Source: Yersinia intermedia (GTDB lineage Bacteria; Pseudomonadota; Gammaproteobacteria; Enterobacterales; Enterobacteriaceae). Taken from it: a DNA stretch of 64,000 bases. Position 1 is the first letter of the stretch, and each line of letters starts with the position of its first letter. Where the stretch lies: positions 806,001 to 870,000 of the forward strand of contig NZ_LR134116.1 of assembly GCF_900635455.1 (NCBI RefSeq). Reading direction: 5' to 3'. Below are positions 17,762 to 25,323 of the stretch, one piece after another. The notes under the pieces were generated by a model. That model saw only the letters and a list, made by a program, of their open reading frames with translations, was not told the DNA's origin and made no database searches. A program made the position numbers and the translations under genes.

Positions 17762-18787
17762 ATGAATGAACTCAATAAAAGTAAAAAGCTAAATTTTGCA
17801 TATTCAATCTTTACATTGATATTTTTTTCCGTGCAACTCCGAATTGTCATTGATACATTTTATTTTGAAAAAAACTCTTTTATAGTTTTGTTCTATTGCC
17901 TTTTATTTCTAAAGCTTGGAGAGTTAGTTAATGAGTTAATTGTGATTAATGCAACAAAGTTATTTGCTGTTTTGGGTACAATCTCACTATTTATGATTAT
18001 ATATATGAATGGTTTTTTTGTCTTTGTTGGATGTTTTATTTTTGGGTTTTGTCTAATGAAAGTTAGAGATAAAACTATACAACATAGTACTAAAAAAATA
18101 AAATTCACAGCAAGAGCTATTGGCTTTGTTTTATCACCAATATTGCCGTATATATTATTGGTTATACTTTGTATCATGGCAATGATCGCGATAGTTACTA
18201 CTAGATTTGATGAGGATATAAGCGATAATTTTTCGTTGCAGTGGTATGATGGTAGCGTTGGAATTGTTGGTAATTTATGTATGGGAATACATCATTTCCA
18301 TTATTTCTCATACGCATATTCTATACCACTTGCATTCTTTATTTTTACATCGATAAACTCAGCATGGCTAGGACTGATTTTCTATATCGGTTGGGCAGCA
18401 TATAATGCATATGAGCGAATAATAAAACCTAGCTGGAATTATCTTTTTATTGGACATATAGTTGCAGCTGTTTCACTTATAATGCTTGCGAATAATCATA
18501 CTATAGCATCTATGACTTTCTGGTGGTTTATGACAGGGTTGGGAGGTGGAACAGTATATATGATCCAGTCTCTATCAAACGTCAAGTGTAATAGCTCAAC
18601 TGAACTAAAAATATCTGAAGGATTTGGTCATGTTTTCGGTATATTAGCATGGGGGGGCTCGATTAATTACCTTGGAGTGGATGCATCATTTATATTTGGA
18701 GCCATAGGTGGTATTTTAGTGGCAATTATTTCTTTATGTAAGATTTTTATTGCTCGCCAAACTTTTATAAGGAGATTTACTAAATGA
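17762..18787 (+). CDS. Multi-pass membrane transporter, MFS-like
   Basis: A 341-residue hydrophobic protein with about ten membrane helices, for example FAYSIFTLIFFSVQ, LFAVLGTISLFMIIYMNG, ILPYILLVILCIMAMIAIV and LFIGHIVAAVSLIMLA. The overall pattern (a basic loop KVRDKTIQHSTKKIKF between the two halves, Gly-rich helices near the end with GLGGGTVYM) suggests a divergent major-facilitator carrier shorter than the usual 400 residues. I infer export or uptake of the pathway product or precursor. It begins two bases after the preceding stop and its own stop overlaps the ATP-grasp start (ATGA), showing tight coupling. Confidence 0.7.
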   Translation: MNELNKSKKLNFAYSIFTLIFFSVQLRIVIDTFYFEKNSFIVLFYCLLFLKLGELVNELIVINATKLFAVLGTISLFMIIYMNGFFVFVGCFIFGFCLMKVRDKTIQHSTKKIKFTARAIGFVLSPILPYILLVILCIMAMIAIVTTRFDEDISDNFSLQWYDGSVGIVGNLCMGIHHFHYFSYAYSIPLAFFIFTSINSAWLGLIFYIGWAAYNAYERIIKPSWNYLFIGHIVAAVSLIMLANNHTIASMTFWWFMTGLGGGTVYMIQSLSNVKCNSSTELKISEGFGHVFGILAWGGSINYLGVDASFIFGAIGGILVAIISLCKIFIARQTFIRRFTK

Positions 18788-20157
18788 AAAAAATTTGTTA
18801 TGTCGTTGGAATTGCAGGTGCTTCTTTAGACTATTCATTACCACGAATAATAAAAAAAGGAAGAGTTTATGCCTTAGTGGCTGCTCCTATTTCACAAGAA
18901 AAAATAGATGTTTTGACTGAGTTTTGTGTTGATGTAAATATAATCCCTAACCTTACGAGTGAGCTTTTTGATGAGGCATCACTTGAACTGGAAATTATAG
19001 AATATGCTAATAAAATTAATGCGGATGCAATAGTAACCCTTGATGAGTTTAGTGTGGTCGCTGTATCAATGGCTGCGGAAAAATTAAATTTAAGAGGGGC
19101 TGGAGTAAATGTAAAACGCTCGCGTAATAAATTTTTAATGAGGGAGTCATTCTCCGAGGCTGGTGTTCCTAATCCTAAATATTTGAAACTAACAGCAGCT
19201 ACTGATACATCTAATTTACTTAAAACATTGAATACACCTTTCATAATTAAAGTAACCGAAGGTGCAGGTTCCTATTGCCACACGCTTATAAATAGAAAAT
19301 CAGACTTTGAAATTGAATTCCAGTTATTGCTAGATAAAGTTTCAACGGTTGGTTATGACAAAAGCCTTGGGGTTGTTGACTCATTCCGTAAACCAGAGTT
19401 TATAGCTGAAGAGATTATCGATGCTACTACAGATAGTTGGTATGAAGAACCCGGTTACGGTAATTATGTAAGTGTCGAAGGGTTTGTAATTAATGGTGTT
19501 TATTATCCGGTTTCGATTACTAGTCGGTTGCCTACCATACCTCCTTTCACAGAGACTGGATTACAGACACCTTGCGAATTATCACCATTTAAAAGAAAAC
19601 TTATTGAAAATATGGCAAGAAAGGCAGTAGATGCAATGAAGTTGAGTTGTTGCGGCACGCATACAGAAATAAAATTACTCAAAGACAACAAGATGTGTTT
19701 AATTGAAACGGCCGCTAGATTACCCGGAGCTTCGATAACAATGATGGTTGAAGACGCCTTTGGTGTTGATTTAATAGGCTCTCTTGTTGAGTTACTTTTA
19801 TATGGTAAGTCAGATTCTATTCCCTCTACTATGATAGATAGTAATTATATACAATCTACAGGTTCCGTTGCTTTAGTACCTACTGATGCTTCAGGACGTC
19901 CGTGGAAAACCAAACCTAAACTTAATAAAAATATTGATATAAGCAAGATAATTCCAAAGGGAGTCAAGTATGAAGTTATTTGGAATAAAGGATTATTTGA
20001 TGGGCAAGAAGTGCAATCTTATGATTTAAAGAAAGGGTATTTTAATTTTCTTGGAGGAGTATATCTTAAAGCTGAGAAAACTCATGATATTATGCTTGCT
20101 CAACTTTCAATTTTAAATAATCTAGAAGATCTTCTGAATAATAGTAAGGATAATTAA
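18784..20157 (+). CDS. ATP-grasp ligase
   Basis: A 457-residue carboxylate-amine/thiol ligase of the ATP-grasp type (carbamoyl-phosphate-synthase-like fold). The N-terminal about 110 residues form a preATP-grasp domain (CYVVGIAGASLDYSLPRIIK, VTLDEFSVVAVSMAAEK). The ATP-binding Lys lies in PFIIKVTEGAGSY (about residue 155), the hinge in FIAEEIID, and the metal-binding acidic residues in GTHTEIKLL and CLIETAARLPG (about residues 285-325). I infer that it joins an amino acid or other carboxylate to an amine during biosynthesis, as in peptide-like natural products. It overlaps the preceding gene by four bases. Confidence 0.8.
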   Translation: MKKICYVVGIAGASLDYSLPRIIKKGRVYALVAAPISQEKIDVLTEFCVDVNIIPNLTSELFDEASLELEIIEYANKINADAIVTLDEFSVVAVSMAAEKLNLRGAGVNVKRSRNKFLMRESFSEAGVPNPKYLKLTAATDTSNLLKTLNTPFIIKVTEGAGSYCHTLINRKSDFEIEFQLLLDKVSTVGYDKSLGVVDSFRKPEFIAEEIIDATTDSWYEEPGYGNYVSVEGFVINGVYYPVSITSRLPTIPPFTETGLQTPCELSPFKRKLIENMARKAVDAMKLSCCGTHTEIKLLKDNKMCLIETAARLPGASITMMVEDAFGVDLIGSLVELLLYGKSDSIPSTMIDSNYIQSTGSVALVPTDASGRPWKTKPKLNKNIDISKIIPKGVKYEVIWNKGLFDGQEVQSYDLKKGYFNFLGGVYLKAEKTHDIMLAQLSILNNLEDLLNNSKDN

Positions 20158-20158
20158 A

Positions 20159-21490
20159 TTGGGAAATTTGAAAGCTTTATTAAAACAGACTTGGCCGGTG
20201 CTATTAAGTCAGTTAGCCGTCACTCTTTATGGAGTGATAGATACTATTTTTGCAAGTCAACTATCACCTGACTCACTTGTGATAGTAAGCGTTAGTTCTA
20301 ACATATATTCAACGGTGTATATTACTTTTTCAAGTGTTTTATATATATTAATGCCATACGTATCACAATTATTTGGGGCAAATAAAAAAAATGAAATGGT
20401 GGGTGTTTTAGGGCAAGGTTTTTGGCTGTCTATTTTTTTATGCATCCCTATACTTTTTTTTCTTATTTTCCCAGAACCATTTCTATATATAACTTCCCTT
20501 CCTAATGATTATGTATATATAGTGAAAAGATATTTGATAATAGTATTATTCAGTGTTCCAGCATTGATGATGTTTAGAGTTTACTTTGCCTATTGCGCAG
20601 GGATTTTGAAACCTGCGAATGTTATGTATCTGAATATTATAGGTCTTATTCTTAAAATTATAACTTCTTATGTGCTTATTCATGGTTTTATTGGATTCCC
20701 AGCGTTAGGGGTTTATGGTTGTGCTATTTCAACTGTGATTGTTAGTTGGATTGTTCTTGCATTGGCGTTTGTTATTATGAAAAGAGATAAAATTAATGGA
20801 GGAGAGCTTTTTTTTGTTTTGTTTTCTCGGCCAAATTTTAAATTTCAAGCCGAGCTTTTTAAAAAAGGCTTTCCTATTGGACTTACTTTTTTTATCGATT
20901 TCACCTCATTAACATTTATTGGTCTTTTAGTTGCTAGAATGGGAGTAATAGTGACTGGGAGTTATCAGATTGCGTCTAATATATCGTTGTTGTGTTATCT
21001 TGTTCCACTTTCTATAGGGAGTGCAGCTAGCGTTTTATTAGCTAAGTCTATAGGAGAAAAAAATGTGCAAGATTCTAGAAGTGTTAGAAGGACTGCGCTA
21101 TTTATGACATCAGGCATTAGTTTAGGCATTTGTTTCACACTTGTTTTTATTCCTGAATATCTAGCATCATTGTATACTGATAATTCAGAGTTGGTAAAAA
21201 CGGCATCTATTTTCATTCGGCTGGTTGCTGGCTATCATTTTTTTGATTCATTATTAACTGTAACAAGTGGTTTGCTCAGAGGGTACAAAAAAACGTCCGT
21301 TCCTACAGTAATTTATGGATTGAGTTTGTGGGTTTTTGGGCTTGGGGGGGGGTATTATTTAGCATTCATTCGTGGCATAGGTGCTGAAGGCTTCTGGTAT
21401 GGGTTAAGTTTTGCAGCATTTGTCGCTGCGGTATCTATGGGTATATACTTATCACATGTTGCAAAAAATGAACTAGCGCAATCATTGTAG
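20159..21490 (+). CDS. MATE-family exporter
   Basis: A 443-residue, 12-helix transporter of the multidrug and toxin extrusion family. The N-terminus LLKQTWPVLLSQLAVTLYGVIDT with SSNIYSTVYITFS, and the repeat of the same pattern in the second half (FFIDFTSLTFIGLL, GSYQIASNISLLCY), are typical of the two pseudosymmetric halves. I accept the TTG at 20159, one base after the ATP-grasp stop; an AAGGAT site lies just upstream. With the preceding carrier this gives the operon two membrane transporters, which suggests that the product leaves the cell or is toxic inside. Confidence 0.85.
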   Translation: MGNLKALLKQTWPVLLSQLAVTLYGVIDTIFASQLSPDSLVIVSVSSNIYSTVYITFSSVLYILMPYVSQLFGANKKNEMVGVLGQGFWLSIFLCIPILFFLIFPEPFLYITSLPNDYVYIVKRYLIIVLFSVPALMMFRVYFAYCAGILKPANVMYLNIIGLILKIITSYVLIHGFIGFPALGVYGCAISTVIVSWIVLALAFVIMKRDKINGGELFFVLFSRPNFKFQAELFKKGFPIGLTFFIDFTSLTFIGLLVARMGVIVTGSYQIASNISLLCYLVPLSIGSAASVLLAKSIGEKNVQDSRSVRRTALFMTSGISLGICFTLVFIPEYLASLYTDNSELVKTASIFIRLVAGYHFFDSLLTVTSGLLRGYKKTSVPTVIYGLSLWVFGLGGGYYLAFIRGIGAEGFWYGLSFAAFVAAVSMGIYLSHVAKNELAQSL

Positions 21491-21514
21491 CAATGTAGGT
21501 TCTAAGGATAATTT

Positions 21515-22360
21515 ATGAAAATAACTGAAATCGTAGCAAAAAGTATTATTACAAAATCAAAGCTACCTGACACGGATTATGTTGTTAATCCTTATACAGG
21601 CTGTGCATTTGCTTGCATGTACTGTTATGCTTGCTTTATGGGACGGTTTATTGGGGAGGAAAATACCCCCTGGGGTGAATATGTATATGTTAAAAAAAAT
21701 GCAGTGGATTTGTTTAATAAGGATCTTCAAAAACTTTTAAGAAATAAAACTCGAGGAAGTATTTTTTTGAGTTCTGTTACTGATCCCTATCAAAATTGTG
21801 AGCACAAGTATCGTTTAACTAGAGGGATATTGCAAGCTATTGCAGCGGCTAATTATGATGGAGTAATAAGTATCCTTACTAAGTCCCCTCTAATTTTAAG
21901 GGATATTGATGTTATTAAAAAAATAAAAAATATTGAAGTTGGCTTAACTATTACATCGCTTAATGACAAATTAAGTAGACATCTTGAAGTCAATGCTCCA
22001 TCTACAGTTCGTAGACTTAGGACTCTTAGTGAATTACACGAAAATGGAATAAATACATATTGTTTCATTGGTCCTTTGCTACCACATTTTAAAAATAGTC
22101 CAGAAGAGTTGGAAAATCTCATTTCTAGCATTGCTGATACTGGGGTCAAATCTGTTTATGTTGAGCATATTAATTTAAAAAAATATATTTCAGACAGTTT
22201 ATTATCTTTCACAAATAGTGATAGTGAAATTCGTAGCCTCTATAAAAATGCTAAGTCAGAGCAACATCGTGCTGAACTAGGGGTAATGGTATCCAATCTT
22301 CTAAGTAAGTACGGGTTGACGTTGAAAATGAATCAAGTTATCGATCATATGAAGACATAG
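21515..22360 (+). CDS. Radical SAM enzyme of the SPL (spore photoproduct lyase-like) group
   Basis: A 281-residue radical SAM protein. The cluster motif CAFACMYCYA (CX3CX2C followed by Tyr) starts near residue 30, preceded by YVVNPYTGC, a pattern of COG1533/SPL-related enzymes rather than of peptide-modifying SPASM enzymes. FLSSVTDPYQNCEHKYRLTR, near residue 88, is the hallmark second motif of this group, and SILTKSPLILRDID follows. Substrates of most such proteins are unknown. It lies 24 bases after the MATE gene and is the last gene before the long inverted repeat at 22372-22450. Confidence 0.85.
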   Translation: MKITEIVAKSIITKSKLPDTDYVVNPYTGCAFACMYCYACFMGRFIGEENTPWGEYVYVKKNAVDLFNKDLQKLLRNKTRGSIFLSSVTDPYQNCEHKYRLTRGILQAIAAANYDGVISILTKSPLILRDIDVIKKIKNIEVGLTITSLNDKLSRHLEVNAPSTVRRLRTLSELHENGINTYCFIGPLLPHFKNSPEELENLISSIADTGVKSVYVEHINLKKYISDSLLSFTNSDSEIRSLYKNAKSEQHRAELGVMVSNLLSKYGLTLKMNQVIDHMKT

Positions 22361-22371
22361 TTAAGACTTTT

Positions 22372-22460
22372 AATTTAATGCAGTGCTACGATAATCTCTT
22401 GATGCTTCAAACTTTTGTCAAAAATTTTTGATTAAGCACTGCATTAAATTTTTTATTTTA
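22372..22460 (+). terminator. Terminator-like long inverted repeat after the operon
   Basis: A perfect 16-bp inverted repeat (22372-22387 with 22435-22450; each arm AATTTAATGCAGTGCT or its complement) encloses 47 bases and is followed by TTTTATTTTA. It lies 11 bases after the last radical SAM gene. It probably ends the operon transcript in both directions; the long loop is unusual, and the repeat could instead be a boundary of an inserted module. Confidence 0.65.
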
Positions 22461-22620
22461 AAAGATTGCTTTAGATGTGTATTTATTGAAATCACTAGAA
22501 TCTATCATGATTATGATTTGTTGTGCTCGTTCAAAAAGAGTAGCCAATCCTTTAGGCAGTGAATTTGTTGGTGATATGAGGTAAGAAATATAGTGACTCA
22601 ATAATAAGTCAAGTAAGCAA

Positions 22621-23484
22621 TTGATCACACTGGCGCGAAAGTCAGGGGGAAGTTTTAAAACTGTTGCTGATCGCGCCAGAATAGCGTCGCGTTTCGCCGA
22701 AAGTATGTTGAAATTAAACATCCAAATCCGTGATGTCAGTAATATAAAAATCAATCATGTTGAGCTGTATATAAAAAGCCGTCAGTCTGTGAATATTTCC
22801 AAGCGCACTATGCAAAATGAAATGGCCGCGATTAGGGCGATATTTAACACTGCGGGGAGAACTAAACTCGCCGATCCGGATCATGAACGATTAAGTAATT
22901 CAGCCCTTGGGCTGTCAGGTGCTAGCCGTGAGGGTGCAAAAGTCGCTATTTCGAACGAACGCTATCACGCAGTACTCCTACATATACATTATAAAGACGA
23001 AGGGGTTGCCGCCGCAATGCAATTAGCTCGACATTTAGGGCTAAGAACAGAAGAAACGGTTCAATCAGCCAAATCACTAAAAACCTGGCAGCGGGCATTA
23101 CAGCGAGGTGATGAACGCATACGGGTTGTATTTGGAACGAAAGGTGGACGCCCGAGGGACACCACGGTTGTGGATCGCGATACAGTTATTCGTGTAGTTA
23201 ATGAAGCGATTAAATATGCTGATAGAAATAATGGGCGTTTAATAGATAAGCCTAATTTGCACTCTGCGATTGATCGGTATCGAAATATTCTCAAAGGGGC
23301 AGGGTTAACGGGAAAGGAATCCCCACATAGTTTGCGCTATGCCTATTCCAGAGACGCTACGGAATATCATATGAATAAAGGATTGAGCCGCAAAGAAGCT
23401 GAAGCAATGGTCTCAATGGATTTAGGGCATGGAGATGGACGCGGGCATTATGTTGCCAGGGTGTATAATAGAGTAAGTGAATAG
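22621..23484 (+). CDS. Tyrosine recombinase, copy 2, with damaged 5' end
   Basis: Second copy of the integrase-domain recombinase, 287 residues from the TTG at 22621. Homology to copy 1 extends eight codons further upstream (LNNKSSKQ), to an in-frame TGA at 22594-22596, and no ATG or good ribosome site is present there, so the native start seems lost. The catalytic residues (GLRTEE, PHSLRYAYS, LGHGDG, VARVYNR) are intact. The first about 65 codons are diverged from copy 1 and the rest is identical until the last few codons. It is not preceded by the structured region found before copy 1. Activity is uncertain. Confidence 0.75.
   Translation: MITLARKSGGSFKTVADRARIASRFAESMLKLNIQIRDVSNIKINHVELYIKSRQSVNISKRTMQNEMAAIRAIFNTAGRTKLADPDHERLSNSALGLSGASREGAKVAISNERYHAVLLHIHYKDEGVAAAMQLARHLGLRTEETVQSAKSLKTWQRALQRGDERIRVVFGTKGGRPRDTTVVDRDTVIRVVNEAIKYADRNNGRLIDKPNLHSAIDRYRNILKGAGLTGKESPHSLRYAYSRDATEYHMNKGLSRKEAEAMVSMDLGHGDGRGHYVARVYNRVSE
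22810..23474 (+). repeat. Recombinase direct repeat, right copy
   Basis: Right-hand partner of 12166-12830, in the same orientation, identical over 623 bases and then with two mismatches. Homologous recombination between the copies would remove 10,644 bases that carry the whole radical SAM operon and leave a single hybrid recombinase gene. Confidence 0.95.
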
Positions 23485-23562
23485 TCTTAATTATCTTAAT
23501 TTATACTAATTTTGTAAAGTAGGGGGTTGTTGAATTCGTTTAATTTATGTACGATTTTATGT

Positions 23563-23735
23563 GTTCAATCGTTGTCTTCGACAACACCCGATGCTGCCAT
23601 GACCTGTAAGGTAGCACTGTACAGTGGTCAAACCCCAGTTGCCTGGACCTGAAATGCAACACTTTTAGAGTGGTAACCCCCCTGAACCTTTGAAAGCGGG
23701 GATCGCAGTTCACTGCGATAAAGGTACACTTTTCT
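23563..23735 (+). repeat. ICE leader repeat, copy B
   Basis: Partner of 11141-11315 with the same landmarks in the same order: GTTGTC-TTC-GACAAC hairpin, CCTGAAATGCAACACTTT, GGTAACCCCCCTGAACCTTTG and GCGGGGATCGCAG. It differs by scattered substitutions and small gaps. It lies upstream of the small ICE genes at 23840-26665 and may carry their promoter. Nothing codes convincingly on either strand between 23485 and 23839. Confidence 0.5.
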
Positions 23736-23776
23736 AACATGTCTTAATTGGCATCCTATCTGATTGACCCACCCTC

Positions 23777-23836
23777 AAGGGAGCATGCTTTCCTGCCGAG
23801 GGATAGGTGTTCCCTTATTTTTTGCATAAGGAGACA
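23777..23836 (+). promoter_or_regulatory. Leader switch 1: attenuator hairpin or sequestered ribosome site
   Basis: Arm 1 (23777-23785) pairs with arm 2 (23808-23816), and a T-run follows, as in a terminator. Arm 2 (23808-23817) can instead pair over ten positions, nine of them paired, with 23827-23836, which contains the AAGGAG ribosome site of the next gene. The two structures exclude each other. Confidence 0.5.
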
Positions 23837-23839
23837 TCA

Positions 23840-24142
23840 ATGACCACTTTTGTACTTGCCGCAGAATACCGGAATGCAGCAGACCGTATGTTTACCCTGG
23901 CGAATGTACATTTCTGCGCAAGTGTTGGGCATGATGAGCGGTATTCATGGTGTGGTAGTGCGCAGCGTCATCTTGCAGAACTGGAAAATCTGAGTTGCAA
24001 GAGGGCTAGTGAACGTGACCGGCGTTGTTTTGCTCGCGCCAACCGTTTATTGCGTAAACGTATTGCGATGGTCAACGAACAAGGTGAAGTGTTATTTCCG
24101 AGCGATGTTGTGAGGTTTGCACGCCATTCGCTGTGTGATTAA
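23840..24142 (+). CDS. ICE-associated small protein
   Basis: A 100-residue basic protein starting at the ATG at 23840 after AAGGAG. It is rich in Arg, Ala and Cys (LAAEYRNAADRMFTLANVHF, ERDRRCFARANRLLRKRI). I recognise no domain. Together with the next genes and the ArdC-like gene it forms the conserved right-hand block of small genes seen in SPI-7/pKLC102-type elements; that assignment is by context. Codon use and base composition match the ICE backbone rather than the AT-rich cargo. Confidence 0.6.
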   Translation: MTTFVLAAEYRNAADRMFTLANVHFCASVGHDERYSWCGSAQRHLAELENLSCKRASERDRRCFARANRLLRKRIAMVNEQGEVLFPSDVVRFARHSLCD

Positions 24143-24169
24143 CGGCGGATAACACTTTTTCATGCTGAT

Positions 24170-24321
24170 GCTAAAGATGCCAGTCTCAAGACGAGACGGC
24201 GACCCATGACGAAGCCATAGTAGTACTTGAACAGGCTGTTCATGACTTTGATGCCAACACGGGGATCTGCTGGTTAACGCTGGAGGCTGCATTAGAGGTT
24301 GTTCGAACTCAGGGCAGCTAA
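24170..24321 (+). pseudogene. Possible frameshifted small ICE gene
   Basis: The frame ending at the TAA at 24319-24321 reads SQDETATHDEAIVVLEQAVHD and then FDANTGICWLTLEAALEVV, which looks like real protein. It has no start codon after the upstream in-frame stop at 24172-24174. An ATG-started frame at 24162 runs into it with a one-base shift. I infer a small gene broken by a frameshift; this is a low-confidence call. Confidence 0.3.
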
Positions 24322-24349
24322 ACCAATGTTTTGATTTCACTCACCCATA

Positions 24350-24405
24350 GGGACTGACTTCCCTATCGGGGGTAAGTCCCTTTTTTAATTTTAAAGGAAC
24401 TTACC
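24350..24405 (+). promoter_or_regulatory. Leader switch 2
   Basis: GGGACT at 24350-24355 can pair with AGTCCC at 24375-24380, directly before six T residues (attenuator form). The same second arm, GGTAAGTCC at 24371-24379, is complementary to GGAACTTACC at 24396-24405 (one bulge), which covers the ribosome site immediately before the start at 24406. Confidence 0.5.
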
Positions 24406-24747
24406 ATGATGACGACAAACCAGGCCAACAACCCCTTTTCTCTCGATGACTTGTGTGAACTGGCGAACCTTGAAGGTGATTTGCTGGTGATTGCAGCACA
24501 CGAGAAATTGGGCATTGGCATACAGCCGGATGAAGATGGTTTTACCGATAACGTTTGGGCGATTGGTCATATGGCTCAAACGTTTGCTAAAAAATGTGGG
24601 TTGGATTCACTCCGTTATACCCATCCGTCCTGCAAAGTTTTGTTCGATGATGTCATTGCTCTAGGCAGAACGGTTTGCTCTGGAGCCTGGGACCACTTCT
24701 TTGAAGTGGGGCTAGAGGAATCAAGAGCAATTCTGGAGGGATGGTAA
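24406..24747 (+). CDS. ICE-associated hypothetical protein
   Basis: A 113-residue acidic protein (PFSLDDLCELANLEGDLLVIA, WAIGHMAQTFAKKCGLDSLR). The start at 24406 (ATGATGACG) has AAAGGAA upstream within the leader switch. Its stop overlaps the ATG of the next gene by one base, so the two are translationally coupled. No catalytic motif is seen. It belongs to the right-hand ICE block; the function is not known. Confidence 0.6.
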   Translation: MMTTNQANNPFSLDDLCELANLEGDLLVIAAHEKLGIGIQPDEDGFTDNVWAIGHMAQTFAKKCGLDSLRYTHPSCKVLFDDVIALGRTVCSGAWDHFFEVGLEESRAILEGW

Positions 24748-25241
24748 TGCGTCGATGTTACTTCTTCACCCATATCAAGACGGTTTCCCATGAGGCCTGG
24801 AGTGAGCTGTGCCGTGCAATATCCCGAGTGCATAATCGGGTTCGCAACGAGTCGGGTTTTTGCTGGCTGGGTAAACCCTTGACTGTCTATGACCACAGTG
24901 GAACAAAACCACTGAGGTATGACGACAGTATGGTCGGTCTGGGCGTTATCTCCTTTAACGGTGATTTTGGCACAGGCCTGTCAGGTGATCCTCTTTGCCT
25001 GGTTCGGTTGTTTTCCTCCGAACGACAGCAAAGTCAGTGTGATACCGGCCATCATCCTTACGATTTTATGGTGATGGCGGTACTGCTACTGGTTAACCAC
25101 TATTGCCCTACGTGTTACGCACTTCATTCGACGGTCGAACGTACCGAGTGGCAGCAGATTTCTGACTGGTTAAACACCCACCTCCATTTGGCGGTGATGT
25201 TACCACCAGGGCTTCAACAAACTGACGCTATTATCGGTTAA
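24747..25241 (+). CDS. ICE-associated hypothetical protein
   Basis: A 164-residue protein starting at the ATG at 24747; GGAGGG lies about ten bases upstream inside the previous gene. It contains several His and Cys residues (HYCPTCYALHSTVER, TGHHPYDFMVMAVLLLVNHY) that might bind metal, but no known motif is complete. It is co-transcribed with the 24406 gene. A strong hairpin and leader switch separate it from the ArdC-like gene downstream. Confidence 0.6.
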   Translation: MRRCYFFTHIKTVSHEAWSELCRAISRVHNRVRNESGFCWLGKPLTVYDHSGTKPLRYDDSMVGLGVISFNGDFGTGLSGDPLCLVRLFSSERQQSQCDTGHHPYDFMVMAVLLLVNHYCPTCYALHSTVERTEWQQISDWLNTHLHLAVMLPPGLQQTDAIIG

Positions 25242-25261
25242 TGCGATTCTAGCACTGACAA

Positions 25262-25323
25262 CCCTTGCGGGGATTTATTCCCGCAAGGGGGTAAGTCCCC
25301 GTTTTTTATGGCGAGGACTTACC
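25262..25323 (+). promoter_or_regulatory. Leader switch 3, upstream of the ArdC-like gene
   Basis: A perfect 10-bp hairpin (25262-25271 with 25280-25289) is followed by GGTAAGTCC (25290-25298), a T-run, and then GGACTTACC (25315-25323), which ends at the base before the start codon. The two 9-mers are exactly complementary, so the ribosome site can be closed completely. This is the cleanest of the four leaders of this type. Confidence 0.55.

Noticed and set aside
22507..22584. Short ORF between the operon terminator and recombinase copy 2
   Set aside because: 25 codons, no ribosome site, and no similarity to anything nearby.
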